Part shown: positions 47,055 to 58,800 of the stretch, in pieces
Layout: every line of letters begins with the position of its first letter
Numbering within the stretch: position 1 is the first letter of the stretch
Assembly: GCF_043290135.1 (NCBI RefSeq)
Contig: NC_134709.1
Location: 105,108,145-105,172,144, forward strand
Source of the DNA: Rhipicephalus microplus
Taxonomy: Eukaryota; Arthropoda; Arachnida; Ixodida; Ixodidae
Direction: 5' to 3'
DNA: 64,000 bases
The notes under the pieces: generated by a model
Databases searched by the model: none
The model's input: the letters and a program-made list of their open reading frames with translations, nothing else
What the model was told of the DNA's origin: nothing
Program-made: the position numbers and the translations under genes

Positions 47055-47300
47055 CTATTCATTGATTTCTGGGGTTTAACGTACTCAAACTACGATATAA
47101 ATATGAGAGACGTCATAGTTGAGAGCTCCGGAGATTTTGAGAACCTGAGGTTCTTTACCACGTACCAAATCTGAGTACATGGGCTTACAACATTTCTGCC
47201 TCCATTGGAAACGCAGTGGCTGCAGCCGGGATATGAACCCGCCATTGGCGGGTCAGCAGCCGAGTAACTTAGCCACTAGACCATTAGCCACTAGGCGGCG
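47055..47300 (-). mobile_element. tRNA-derived SINE, old copy with duplicated head
   Basis: Minus-strand SINE, strongly substituted. The tRNA head region contains a local duplication of tagccacta. No target duplication found. Confidence 0.85.
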
Positions 47301-47589
47301 AAAGTAGCATATAAATTATAATATTGATACAGCATCAGCTGCCTGTAAAACCAACAAAACAACCGTACTACTTCGTACTAAGCTTGCGTTTCGCTTGGCA
47401 TTAGCGGTGGCATTAAGACAGTCGCTATTTGCGCATCGTAATTTTTGGATCTCAGGCAGTGATCTTGCTGACGTCTGCGCCAAACACAACCTGAGGGGCC
47501 TGAACACGATTTAAAGACACCTTTACAAAGAATGAGCAAGAAAATTTAGGCAATCCTCAATAAATCGAACACCAGAATCGGCTGATGTG

Positions 47590-47836
47590 ATTGCTGATTG
47601 ATTGATAAGTGGGTTTCAACGTCTCAAAACGACCATATGATTATGAAACACGCTGTAGTGGAAGGCTCCAGAAATTTCGAACACCTGGAGTTCTTTAACG
47701 GGCGCCCAAATCTGAGCACACTGGCTTACAACATTTCCGCCTCCATCAAAAATGCAATCGCCAAAGCCGGGATTTGATCCCGTAACCTGCAGGTCAGCAG
47801 CCGAGTACCTCACCCACTACACCACCGTTGCGGGGC
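47590..47836 (-). mobile_element. tRNA-derived SINE, moderately old
   Basis: Minus-strand copy with the (gatt)n end at 47594-47605 and head ending cggggc at 47836. The B box is readable as gggatttgatccc-like text. No target duplication recognised. Confidence 0.87.
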
Positions 47837-48471
47837 TCCAATTGCAGCATATATTTCGTATCATCATGCCAAAGTCTCGGATGGTATGCAGCTGCAGAAG
47901 TTTTGAAGTCGACGTGCGTGAAAAGTCACAGTTTCACGTGCGAGAATCACGACAAAATGCGTGAACAAGCCACTTCACGTCCTAAATACATTACGCAGAA
48001 TTATAAGCTGCTAGCAGTTGCCATAAGGTTGAATATAAACGATACAATTCAATACAGTAATAACGGTTAAACCACACGATGAGTTTCGACGCTTCACCCA
48101 GAAATTAACACTGGCTACGCCCTTGAAAAGGTGACCCAGTGGGGTCACATGTGCGTGTACTTTGAATCTCAGACACACCTCGCTCTGAATTCGACATACT
48201 AAGCCAATAAGCAACAAAAACTAAGTATATACACGGGCATGGTTTAACCATGAGAAATGCGCTAAGCCATAACAGCCTATCCACGCTCAACCGCTATTAC
48301 CTTGGCCCTAACAACATTACTTGTGTTTACGCTCTGAAAAAGTATGACATTATGCTGCCAGCAAGCATACAAGCAAAACATCGAAAAAATAACGAGAACT
48401 AAGGAAGAGTGTCCACAACAACAACTGCGCTAATTTTCAACATTTAGATAGTAACACCATTTAAGAAATAT
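47837..48471. other. Unassigned spacer
   Basis: No feature recognised between the SINE and the 3' end of the I-clade LINE. Confidence 0.4.
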
Positions 48472-48565
48472 GTGATGATGATTAGTGGAATTTATTGGCG
48501 CAAGGGCCAGATGTGGCCAAAGAGCGCCGGAACGGTGATAATGAACGGTGCGATATACAGTAGGG

Positions 48566-48642
<77 letters not shown>

Positions 48643-48845
48643 TACTTATTTATAGTAAAATTACGGCAATGACAAGTGATGTGTGCTGAGGAGAAATAAA
48701 TTGCTTTGAAAATGATACGTATATGAAATAAAAACTTGGTGTGGAGCACCAGTGCCTCTACAGAGCCCTTAAATAAGAGCATGGAGGCCTGGGCTTAATA
48801 AAAGCTGCTATCACAGCGGCATCAATCATCTAGACATAGGATGCG
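48472..48845 (-). other. 3' UTR of the I-clade LINE
   Basis: Non-coding tail ending gcgccaataaattcc and an atcatcatc-like repeat, the usual kind of end for I-clade LINEs. A long TA tract (48570-48640) has grown inside it. Confidence 0.65.
48570..48640. repeat. (TA)n tract inside the LINE 3' UTR
   Basis: About 71 bp of TA within the 3' UTR. Unlike the tracts at 27-44 kb it is not at a visible insertion border. Confidence 0.95.
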
Positions 48846-49942
48846 CTATGAACTTGTTGGGCTGAAAACATTCAGTACTACATGTTTTAGAAAGCCAACG
48901 ACTGATTTTGCGTCGAAAAGCGGCTCTTCGCCGAGAAACATTGTAGGATGTAGAGGGAGATGATAGCGGTATGCTAAAGCAAAATATTTCTTTCTCCCTC
49001 TTTCAGCTTCTGAACACTCCAGGAGGACGTGGGGGACAATGAGCTTGTCGCCGCATCTACCACAAGTAGGAGGTTCATCGCCAGTCAGAAGGAAGCTATG
49101 GGTACCATATGTGTGTCCTATTCTATGACGACAGAATAAGACATCAGTTTGCCGTGTTCTTGTAGCGGAGGGCCAGTAACCCAACCACGGCCTAATCAAG
49201 TGAAGCTTATTATCTATTTCTGTGTCCCACAAGCGTTGCCAGTGGTTTCGCAGTTTCTTATATAGGAAGGGTTTTAAATATGTTGCAGGGACAGTAGCGG
49301 TGGGGTTATGTGCAATTTAATTGACGTATCCTAACACGTTCAGCTAACACATTTCCTTCGATGCTTCTATGGCCAGGTACTCAGCAAATAGTAACATGCT
49401 GGGTGGACATATACGCTTTACACAGAACGGAATACAGCTAGCTCAATTATTACCGCACTTCTGAATCTGAAAAGGGATCCTAATGCATTTACGACGCTTG
49501 ACGAGTCTGTGAATGTAATTGGTTTTTGTATGGTTGATTTCCGTATATGCTTCAAAGCCGACAATAGTGCATAACCCTCAGCCGTAAATATACTTGCTTC
49601 CAGGTGCAGTACACCGGATTCTGAGAAGCATGGTCCGACGGCTGCATAAGCCATCCCTGCATGCGACTTAGAGGCGTCGGTATAAAACTCTACGCATGAG
49701 TAGTTGGACTGGAGTTGTCGGAAATGCGTTTAATTATCTGCTTTTTGTGTGTGTTTAGTGATCTCGGCAAATGAAGTGTCACAATGTATAAGCTTCCACT
49801 GCCACGGCGGTAAATGTTTTGTTGTGGGCATAGGACAAAGTTCTAGCAGTGGAACACCCATTTCCTCACTTAGGTTTCTCACACACAAAGAGAACGGCTT
49901 TCTCGCTGCGGGTCGATTATGGTAGAGGGTGGGAACGGTCAT
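48846..49942 (-). pseudogene. ORF2 C-terminal part of I-clade LINE: RNase H and zinc-finger tail
   Basis: In the 49654-49418 frame AYAAVGPCFSESGVL, EASIFTAEGYALLSAL and ITFTDSSSVVNAL are RNase H blocks, including the conserved Glu and Asp residues. After a frame break, 49232-48846 encodes the typical tail with CGRCGDKLIVPHVLLEC (a CCHC-like knuckle) after FCRHRIGHTYGTHSFLL. RNase H removes the RNA template during target-primed copying. Confidence 0.83.
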
Positions 49943-49949
49943 ATGGTTT

Positions 49950-50671
49950 ATAACTGAATAAGAAGGATGCTTTATGTGTGCGCGTACCTTTATAAAATAA
50001 GTGAAACTGCTATAGAATCATTGCAGGTGAAGATACCACTGATTCGACTCTACATAGAGACTCTGAATCAGACTTGTCCTGAAAGCGCCGGTTGCAAGTC
50101 GGATACCCAGATGGTGAACGGAGTCTAGGATTTTAAAAGCACTTGGCGTTGCGGAATGATCAATTATAGAGGCATAATCAAGGCGCGACCAGACAAGGCT
50201 TTTCTACAAGTTCAAGAGACACTTCCGATCACTACCCCATGTTGTACGTGACAGGAGCTTTAGGAGGTTCATCACTTTAAGACATTTCTTTTTTACATGT
50301 TTCATATGGGGAATAAACGTGAGCTTAGAATCTAAAGTGGTTCCCAGGAATTTATGCTCACTGCTCACAGAGAGTTGGTCTCCCTTGATCGCAATATTTG
50401 GTAGTGGCATAACCCGTCGTTTGTTGGAGAAGCGTACACAAGTACTTTTCTGTGTGTTTATTTTAAATAAAAAACTGCGCCAATAACGAGGGACAAGAGA
50501 AAGAAGGAGACAGACAGTGCTGTCTGTCTCCCTCTTTTTCTTGTCCCTCGTTATTGGCGCTTTTTTATGTGAATCATGTCGTACCAACTCGCTCAAGCAA
50601 CCACGTTAGTTTATTTTAAAACCATTTTCATCCACCCATTTAGAGTTTATTCATTTCAAGCTGCACTTGTC
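49950..50671 (-). pseudogene. ORF2 RT thumb segment of I-clade LINE
   Basis: Directly after the insertion the frame reads CERQVQLEMNKL, then KWVDENGFKIN after a one-base frame slip. Past the fold-back piece it continues NTQKSTCVRFSNKRR and HKFLGTTLDSKLTFIPHMK, which are post-YxDD RT blocks of I-clade LINEs. The ORF at 50596-50204 includes fold-back sequence at its start, which is not LINE. Confidence 0.83.
50468..50608 (-). mobile_element. 141-bp fold-back insertion
   Basis: Flanked by a 12-bp direct duplication, gtttattttaaa (50456-50467 and 50609-50620). The core is a hairpin with 40-nt arms (50477-50516 and 50521-50560), two mismatches and a 4-nt loop. A 48-bp single-copy part follows on the right (50561-50608). 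Outside the duplication the LINE frame resumes. The hairpin gives it a snap-back look, but the 12-bp duplication fits LINE-assisted insertion better than a DNA transposon. Family unknown. Confidence 0.8.
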
Positions 50672-50719
50672 GTTCGCAGATAGATTGATTGATATGTGGG
50701 CTTAACGTGGGTTCAACGG

Positions 50720-51240
50720 CAGTTCGGCGGCAGTGCACGAACCGGACGGAACGTAAGAAATCTGCTTTCGCAGCTTGCTGGCTTCAACTTGGCTCACGGA
50801 TACCGCCCTTATTGCCTTGATAGACGGACGCGTCGCCACCACTTTGGTCATCGTGGTCTTGCGCCTGCGCTTAGAGTTTCACGTGAACTGGACGTTTCAG
50901 GTGACCTAGACCTGGAAAACGCTCAAAAATACGGCATCGCCGAGTGGACCACGCAGTTCGGCGGCAGTGCACGAACCGAACGGAACGTAAGAAATCTTCT
51001 GCTTTCGCAGCTTGCTGGCTTCAACTTGGCTCACGGATACCGCCCTTATCGCCTTGATAGACGGACGCGTTGCCATCACTTTGGTCATCGTGGTCCTGCG
51101 CCTACGCTTGGAGTTTCACGTGACCTGGACGTTTCACGTGACTTGGACCTGGAAAACGCTTAAAAAGACGGCATCGCCGAGTGGACCACGCAGTTCGGCG
51201 GCAGTGCACGAATCGGACAGAACGTAACGAATCTTCTGCT
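50720..51240 (+). promoter_or_regulatory. Tandem monomers at the 5' end of the CR1-like LINE
   Basis: The block cagttcggcggcagtgcacg starts at 50720, 50954 and 51191, giving two full units of about 235 bp and a partial third. Units share gcttgctggcttcaactt and cacgtga motifs. Monomeric 5' ends with promoter role are known from some L1 elements. A promoter role here is inference. Confidence 0.7.
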
Positions 51241-51328
51241 TTCGCAGGTGAGAAACGGTGTTACTCACGTCTGAGTCTGCTCCTTTGTGCACTGCTGCCG
51301 AACACAACGTCAAATGTATTTGCTTTGA

Positions 51329-52128
51329 GTGAAGTGTTCTTGCTTTGCTATGGGGAAGGATTCCACAAAAAGTGCGGGGAAAGGCGCAGAAAAGGACGCA
51401 GCAGATGTAAAGGATTTGAAAGAGCTGTCGAAGGCATTTAAAAATTTCAAACGCGATTTCAGAAGTGAAATTCGAGAAATTAAAGACAGCATAGCCTTTT
51501 GCTCTGACACCTGCAGTTAGGTGAAAGATGTAGCCACTGATATTAAGAATATGAGAGCTGAAATGCAAGAGCTCATAAGACAAAACATAGAATTGAAACG
51601 GAAAATAAACTGCCGCAAAAATGCGATGAGCTCGAACAGTATCAGCGCCTAAACAATCTTGAGATAAAGGGTGCGCCGGTCGGGAATGATCCAGTGGATG
51701 TTGTAAGAAAGATAAGCGAAGCTGTCGGCACGGCAGTTGATCTGTCTGATATTGACACATGCCACTGGATTCCCACTCCTAAGCCTGGTGTGAAGAAAAT
51801 AATCGTTCGCTTTGTAAAAAGGACAAAACGTGACGACATACTGGCGAAATTTAGAAAGAAGAGGCTCGATAGCTCTATGCTTGGGGATGACAAAAAACGC
51901 CCATTTTCGTAAATGAGCATTTGACGCAGAAGGGCAAGACATTGCTTGCAGCGGCAATACAAAAAAAGAAAGAAGCCGCATGGAAATTTGTCTGGACATC
52001 CAGTGGCGAAGTCCTCGCACGCAAAGATGAAGGATCACGAGCGATACACAATGCGGATGAGACAAGCCTGGCTAAAATTAGAAATTAGATGTGGCATGTG
52101 TCATAACAAATTGAAAAACATTCCACTA
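51329..52128 (+). pseudogene. ORF1 of the CR1-like LINE
   Basis: From an ATG at 51329 or 51350 the product is Lys-rich with a heptad-like coiled-coil region (DLKELSKAFKNFKRDF and on). A TAG near 51520 and a frame break near 51615-51650 interrupt it. The second half contains LEQYQRLNNLEIKGAP, WIPTPKPGVKKIIVRF and EHLTQKGKTLLAAA, similar in layout to the RNA-binding part of L1-type ORF1 proteins. It would bind the LINE RNA. Confidence 0.75.
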
Positions 52129-52189
52129 TGACTGATCTTGTAAATAACCAAAGTATCACAGTGTTGAAGACTTTATTAGGGCATTTCAA

Positions 52190-53380
52190 TCCGGAAAAGG
52201 CTTGTTTAAAGCATTGCATATAAATTGTAGAAGCATATAAAGAAAGGTCGACGACATTGCTAATTTTATATGGTCAATAGCTATCGGATTTCATGTGCTA
52301 GTTTTCTTCGAGACATGGATTACTTATAAAGAAGATGCGCCATTCTTTCCAGGCTATAGTCATGAACTTCTCGGTCGTAACCAGCAAAATGATGGAGGTC
52401 TTGCTATTTATTTTAAGGATACGCTTTCGAGTGAACTGCTTGATAAGTATACTGTTATGAACAATGATGTTGAATGCATTACAATGTGTGTTGGCCCATT
52501 CATAGTAATTGGTGTATATAGGCCACCACATGGCCACAAAAAAAATTTATTGAGTTTCTTAATGTTGTGTTATAAACTGTTCGCGGGAATACTCCTTGCA
52601 TAGTCATGGGTGACATAAACATGGACCTCGGTTCCAATGATCCTTATGCCAAAGATTTTGAAACGCTCTTTCTTACATATGGAAGTACAAAATTTATACG
52701 TTAACCTACTAGGATTACATCAGCAAGTCCTTGATATATGCGCCTCAAATTTAGGTTCACAGAATATAAAATCCGGGGTATTTGCGTGTGACATAAGTGA
52801 TCATATGCCCATCTTCTTTCTTGCATGATTTACTTCTCAAATTGGTCAGAAAACAGAGACATCTTTCCACCGAATTAAAAACAGCAAAACTCGGAAACAT
52901 TTTTTTCAGCTAGTTCAGAACATAAATTGGAACACTGTTTATAGACAAGAAAATCCTGATGATGCTTATAACACATTCCTGAGGTTATTGAGTGCTAGCT
53001 ATGATGTGGCATTTCCACTTCAGAAGCGCTCACGTGGCAGAAATTAGAAATGCAGAAAGCCTTGGATAAATCGTGATCTTTACCGGCGCATAAAAATAAA
53101 GAATAAATTGTATCATGATTTCATCCGTTCGCGGATCACAGACGCCTTAGCTGAGTACAAGAAATAAAGAAACGTTTTAAATTCAGAAATAAGGAAGGCT
53201 AAGCAGAACAACTATGAAAAGTTATTTGAAAGCATTTACAAAGACCAGAGAAAGCTATGGGAGGTCATAAATGGGCTTATGAACACAAATAAGGGTTGTA
53301 ATAGGACACAAAACCTAACAATTCATGGTCACATTTTCAGTGGTGAAAGGTTGGCCAATGTAATGAATGAACATTTCATA
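52190..53380 (+). pseudogene. ORF2 endonuclease and linker of the CR1-like LINE
   Basis: An APE-type endonuclease is recognisable: FKALHINCRS, then VLVFFETWI, DGGLAIYFKD, FIVIGVYRPP, VMGDINMDL and SDHMPIFF, the last two being catalytic blocks. Frames shift near 52585-52620 and elsewhere. The linker up to 53380 reads KPWINRDLYRRIKIKNKLY and KLWEVINGLMN with several stops. Confidence 0.82.
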
Positions 53381-53381
53381 A

Positions 53382-54510
53382 ATGCAGGTTCTTTTTTTAA
53401 CGGATGAAAAGCGAGATAATGTTCCAACTCCTGATAAGTCTCCTTTGCCGTATTCTATTTTTCTCGCACCCACAGATCCGGTTGAAGTAGAAAGAATACT
53501 CAGAAAACTTAAAAACAATGTTGCATCAGGGATTGATGAGATAGGTTCTGTTGAGTTAAAAATGGCGTCACCATTGATATCTAATGTCTTGGCCTATATT
53601 ATCAACCTCACCCTCATTAACGGTGTATTTCCAGAGCAGTTAATTGTGGCAAAAGTCACTGCAGTACATAAAGGTGGTGATATCAATACTTTAGCGAACT
53701 ATCGACCTATATCCATGCTTCCAACAATATCAAAAATATTTGAAGGGGTTATTTATGATAGACTTGCATCCTTTTTTGATAAGCATCAAGTAATAACAAA
53801 AAGTCAGTGTGTTTTCAAAAAATAAATCAACAGAACAAGCTCTACTGTATATCAAAGATAAGATAATCGAAAATATCAAAAACAAAAAATGTACTCTTGG
53901 GCTCTTCTTCGATCTTCAAAAGGCATTTGACTCCATACAATTCAAATCATTGATTCAAAAATTACCAAGTGATGGGGTGCGTGGAGTTGCATTACAACTG
54001 TTTAAAAGTTACCTTGAAGATCGTTATCAATATGTACAACCGAATAACACTATTTCTGCAAAGATAAAATTAAACCAAGGAGTCCCCCAAGGGTCTATAC
54101 TGGGGCCATTGTTGTTCCTTGCCTATATAATTGATATTGTCGATATACCTCCTTCTCCTGAACTTATAATGTATGCTGACGATACGAATGATTTCTTTTC
54201 ATCAGACAATCTAATATCACTTGAGGTCAGTGTAAAGAATTATCTAAACAATCTTTCAAATTGGTTTAGGCAAAATGGACTGCGTTTGAATGCAAAAAAC
54301 AACCTATATGATATTCCGACATATAAACAAACCTACTAGTAACATATCTGTAAAATTTGAAAGAAATTGCATCGCACATGTTAGGGAACAAATGTTTTTT
54401 TGTGTATGGTTTCAGGAGGAATTAAACTGGAAAACACATTTAAATCATCTGATCACCGCATTAGCGCGAATAGTTGGTTGGTTTTTTAGAGCAATGCACT
54501 GAATTCCATT
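53382..54510 (+). pseudogene. ORF2 reverse transcriptase of the CR1-like LINE
   Basis: RT blocks: VASGIDEIGSVELK, VTAVHKGGDINTLANYRPIS, GLFFDLQKAFDSIQ (motif A), QGVPQGSILGPLLF (motif B) and LIMYADDTNDFF (motif C, YADD). A one-base slip near 53810-53820 divides it, and another near 54300 breaks the thumb. RT copies the LINE RNA at a nicked target. No RNase H follows. Confidence 0.87.
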
Positions 54511-55417
54511 GAGGTTAAAAATAAGTATGTACTATGCACTCTTCTATTCTAAAGTAACTTATGGGATGTTAGTCTGAGAACGACATCACAAGGGAAAACC
54601 ATAAGTTAATAACTATACAAAAGAAAATATTGCGCTGCTTTGAAAAATACAGGGGGAATCTACAAGACTTGCGCACTGCTCCACTATACATTAAACATTT
54701 CATACTCAGAATTGATCAATTATATTATTTTAAATTTCTTCAGTGAATACAAAAGACTAAGCTATATGAAGAAAGTTGCACCGAAAGACCACACTACAGT
54801 CTGCGAGAACAAAAGAAACGAGCTCCTAGAACAAGAACCAAGAATGGAAAACAAAATGTTGCTTACCAGGTACCTCAGGTTTTAAATACTCTTGCAGATC
54901 ATTTGAACTTTTGGGCGAGTAGTGCGACTTTCAAGAAACAAATAATGAACTTATTTATAACCACCGGTCTACACTATCGAAACTACGTAATGGAGTGTCA
55001 TGCCTCTGCAAATGCCTAAATTGTTCATGAATTTCTATGTCAATTATACGAGTGTATACAGCGCAAAGCACTGTATCCACATGCATTTTGTGTCTGTTTT
55101 TGAGTTGTTTCATTGGTATCTTTAGTTGTGAATTTTTACGAGATTGACCTCTAATTCTTAAAATTTGTTATGTAAACTTCTTATGCTATTTATGTTTGAA
55201 TTTTGTATGTACAATTGCAGGTTGCTTAAAACCAATGTATTGAATATATATATTGTTTGTCAGTGCTGATGTCTAAGCTTTGCACTGTCACAGACTGCGG
55301 AGAACAACGGCCTTTGTCAGGCTGTTCGCCTTTAGCCCTTTGCCTTTGCGGTGAGCTCTGTATCCGGCTTGCTGTAAATAAAAGTACTACTACTACTACT
55401 ACTGCTACTACTACTAC
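54511..55417 (+). other. 3' region of the CR1-like LINE
   Basis: Degenerate end of ORF2 and 3' UTR. It ends cttgctgtaaataaaag and a (tac)n microsatellite (55383-55417), a simple-repeat tail of the kind used by LINEs of this group. Confidence 0.7.
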
Positions 55418-55643
55418 TAAAACCACAATATGATTATGAGAGACGCCGTAGTGGAGGGCTCCGGAAATTTCGACCACCTGGCGTTCTTTAACGTGCACCC
55501 ATATCTGAGCACACGGGCCTACACTACTTCCGCCTCCATCGGAAATGCAGCCGCCGCCGCCGGGATTTGAACTCGTGACCTGCGGGTCAGCAGCCGAGTA
55601 CCTTAGCCACTAGACCACCGCGGCGGGGCGTTCGCAGATAGAT

Positions 55644-56836
55644 ATATTGCATGATTTGAAAATCATCTACACATCGTCAACATACACGGAATAAGACATC
55701 GCGTTTGGAATTACTGACTGCAGGGCGTGCATTTTTACAAGGAAGAGTGTGCAACTAAGCATGTCCCCTTGCGGAACACCAGTCTCTTGGGTAAATGACC
55801 TAGAGAGAGCACTTTTCGTTTTTACGCGAAAGGTTCGATTAGACAGATAGCTTTTAATTGTGTTTAACATGTTCCCAAGGATGCCCATAGCGGCAAGATT
55901 GGTAGAATCCTGAATCGTCATGTGATATCGTACGCTATCTCCAGGTGTACGAATACTGAAAGTACAAACTGCCTATGAATAAGTGCATCTCTGATATATG
56001 TCTCTATGTGAACAATGTAGTCTATTGTCGACCTCCCCTCTCTGAAATTACACTGAAGGGGGTCAAGTATACTGTTACTTTCTAGGAAGTGGGTTTAGCG
56101 CCGGTTTAACATTTTCTCATATAGTTTGCATAAACAGGTTGTTAACGCTATTGGCCTGTAGCTGGCGGCCAAGGACGGGTTTTTACTTTGTTTAAGTACC
56201 GGGATGACTATCGCATCTTTCCATGACAATAGAATATACCCAGCTTCCCACATGATATGTAAGAGGGTTAGGAGTGTTTTTAGTGCTTCGGGGTGAAGAT
56301 ACTTCATCATTTCGTACATCATACGATCGCCACCTGGCGCCAAGTTGTTGCAGTACGCAAGAGATGCCTTAAGTCCAGCTAATAAAAAATGGGCAGTTGT
56401 AAGCCTCCCTGGATGGACGTTTACATTTAAGGGGTTGCCGCTCTTCTCGTTATTTGAATCTTAAGAACGTTTCTGTGTAGTGCGATGCACTTGAGATACA
56501 TTCAAAGTGTTCGCCTAAGCAGTCCACCTGCTTCTCCAGGCTCTCCCCTCGGCTACTTAACAAGGGTAGGGCATGTGACTCCCGACCCATTAACTTGTTT
56601 ACCCTATTCCAAACCTTCGTTTCGTCGGTGAAATAATTTATATCGGAGATGTGCCTAATCCAACTTTCTTTCTTTGCAAGACAACGCGTTTTTCTGGCTT
56701 GGGACTTAACATGTTTAAAATTGACGAGGTTTTCAGCCGTGGGGTAATTTCGAAGTAGTCTCCAAGCTTTATTTTGTGTATTGGGCCGTTTGCGACAATC
56801 GTCATTCCACCACGGGATGCGACGTTTATTGGACAT
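55644..56836 (-). pseudogene. ORF2 RT fingers and palm of the I-clade LINE
   Basis: Upstream linker 56836-56450 (WWNDDCRKRPN, then KVWNRVNKLMG) precedes APGGDRMMYEMMKYL, WKDAIVIPVLKQSKNP and SYRPIALTTCLCKLYEKML (56343-56095). Next come KSYLSNRTFRV and GVPQGDMLSCTLFLV, and finally VYVDDV with the YVDD catalytic box (55700-55670). A TAG follows two codons after the box. The sequence then continues to the SINE insertion at 55643. Confidence 0.85.
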
Positions 56837-56859
56837 TCCATTAGTTTGCTTAATACATT

Positions 56860-57672
56860 CAACTGCAGCGTCAATAAAATAAACCTGTTAGGTATGCTAC
56901 AGCATCGTCTATATAAAAATCAGCAATCTCATCTCCGTCTAAAAATGTAATTTCTCGAAACAGTTCCCAGTTGGCTGACTTGGTGTTCCAGCGAAGAAAG
57001 TCAGGCAAGCATGTATTTTCTTTTGTTAACTTCAACATAATCGGGAAATGGTCACTCCCAAAGGGGTTCTTGAAAACGAACCACTCCAGATGTCGAATTA
57101 ATGTACCCGAGACAATACTGAGGTCTATAGAAGAGTATGTGTTGTGTGTAGTTCTATAATACGCTGGTTCTTTTTTGTTTAGTAGACATGCACCTGACGA
57201 AAACAGAAAGTGTTCTATTAGGTGTCCTCGCGCATCTAAATGGGAGTCGCCCCATAGGGGATTATGTGCATTTAGATCACCAACGACTATATACGGCGGA
57301 GGAAGTTCATCAATGATGCTTTGAATTTGTGTCTTTGAAAGTTGATAGCACGGGGAAATGTAAATAGAGGTAATTGTTCGGAGCTCCCCGAACAGCACGG
57401 CTCGGACAGCAACTGCCTCAAGAGAAGTTTGGAGGTTTAGTTGCTTACAGGCAACACCTTTCAACTATTATAGCGACACCACCCGACGAAGTGGCAGCGC
57501 CGTGACGGTCTTTGCGGAAAATGGCATATTGCTTTAGAAAGTTTGTAAGTGTGAACTTGAGATGTGTTTCCTGAACACACTGCACCTTTGGAGTATATTT
57601 ATTAGGAAGTTCTCTAATGTCTTCGAGGTTATGATGTCCTCTCAAATTCCACTGTAAGATCTGTGTGCCCAT
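56860..57672 (-). pseudogene. ORF2 endonuclease of the I-clade LINE
   Basis: Starts MGTQILQWNLRG (57672). VQCVQETHLKF and GGVAIIVER follow, then after a frameshift near 57455 VRAVLFGELRTITSIYISP, VVGDLNAHNPLWGD, SSIDLSIVSG and GSDHFPIML, all APE-type endonuclease blocks with the catalytic Glu, Asp-Asn and Asp-His. It nicks the genomic target. Confidence 0.88.
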
Positions 57673-57699
57673 TTTAGATGTGTTTTGTGCTGTGTGCTC

Positions 57700-58800
57700 A
57701 AAGACAAAAAGTTAGCTCACGGACCCTTTCCAGCGGCCGTGACACGAAATTTTTCTTTTCTGGATCGGTTGACAGAGTTGCGCCGATCCTTAGGCGCTGG
57801 CTGCGCCCTCACGCTTGGTGTTGTGTTCATTGCCTTTCGCGAGGCACTAGACACGCGCTCTTGCGAGCGCTGCGTTTGTTTTGAGGGCCTCGCCTCAAAA
57901 GACGAGACCTTCGCGGCCGCCAGCCCGGAGGTTGGTGGGTTTTTCTTAGATGGCGGAGCAGCACTGGCTGCAACCGCCGAGGGGGCGGATGGCGTCACCG
58001 CTGGCTCACTACGCGTGTGCCAGACAGGCGCCGGGGGCCGTCGTGGCGCTGCCCCCTGACGCGCCACTTCGGCAAAACTGATTTCTGGTAAGCAGGACAC
58101 CTACCTTCGTGCCTCCCTAAATGTTTTGTTTTATGTTAATTGTGACAATTTTCTGTTATATTTTCCAGCATGGGCATGACCGTGAGTATGCGGCATGCTC
58201 CACATTACAGTTCGCACAGTGAAGAGAGTTTTCACAGGCATCTGATGTGTGTTCTTCAGCACTGCATTTCGCGCAAGTTAGGCAGCCTCGGCAGTTCTGT
58301 GAACTGTGGCCAAACCACTGGAATTTGAAACATCGGAGAGGGTTTGGTATATATGGCCCCACTCGAAGCTTCATATACCCAGCCTCAACGGAGTCGGGCA
58401 GTACACTTGAATTGAAGGTAAGTATCAGGTGCTTAATCTGGACTTCTTTGCCATCACGCCTCATTTTAATTCGTTTCACGTTGATGACATTCTGTTCGCT
58501 GAAAACCTGCGTGAGTTCAGCCTCCGTCAGCCCTAACAGGTCATTATCTGAAACAACGCCACGGGTGGTGTTCATGGTTCGGTGTGGGGAAACATTAATT
58601 TGGTATCTCCAAATTTCACTAGATTAGGCAGTCTCTCATATTGTTTCTGGTCGCGGAGCTCCAACAGGAGGTCACCACTTGCCATACACGATGCTTTATA
58701 TTTTGGGCCATATATTTCCATCAAAGACTTTGAAACTAAAAAGGCGATAGCGTTCGCACTTATTTGCCGGGTGTGTCAGTGTGGATAACGTGGAATCTGG
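57700..58800 (-). pseudogene. ORF1 (gag-like) of the I-clade LINE
   Basis: The region reads, with frame slips near 58575 and 58100-58150, as LLLELRDQKQYERLPNLVKF, then LLGLTEAELTQVFSEQNV, VGPYIPNPLRCFKFQWFGH and CAKCSAEEHTSDAC. The second knuckle is a perfect CX2CX4HX4C. The first has Phe instead of its second Cys. A Pro/Ala/Ser-rich basic tail follows (58100-57717). Gag-like ORF1 proteins bind the LINE RNA. Confidence 0.8.

Larger units (their letters stand above)
50709..55417 (+). mobile_element. CR1-group LINE, full length but inactive
   Basis: It contains tandem 5' monomers (50720-51240), an ORF1 with coiled coil and RNA-binding-like part, and an ORF2 with endonuclease and RT but no RNase H. 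The 3' end is aataaaagtactac followed by a (tac)n tail. The clade call (CR1/L2 group) rests on the INCRS and YADDT style and the absent RNase H, and is moderate. Several stops and frameshifts are present. Confidence 0.82.
50686..55629 (-). mobile_element. SINE inserted in the I LINE and itself split by a CR1-like LINE
   Basis: The SINE 3' end lies at 50686-50708 (tgattgatatgtgggc to cttaacgt) and the rest, including the tRNA head, at 55418-55629. The 14-bp duplication gttcgcagatagat occurs at 50672-50685 and 55630-55643. Everything between 50709 and 55417 is the later CR1-like LINE. About three SINE bases are missing at the junction. The I-element RT frame continues across once SINE and one duplicate are ignored. 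Confidence 0.9.

Noticed and set aside
50696..51163. 155-codon frame at the start of the CR1-like LINE
   Set aside because: It spans the tandem 5' monomers and begins in SINE sequence. Its internal protein repeat only mirrors the DNA repeat.
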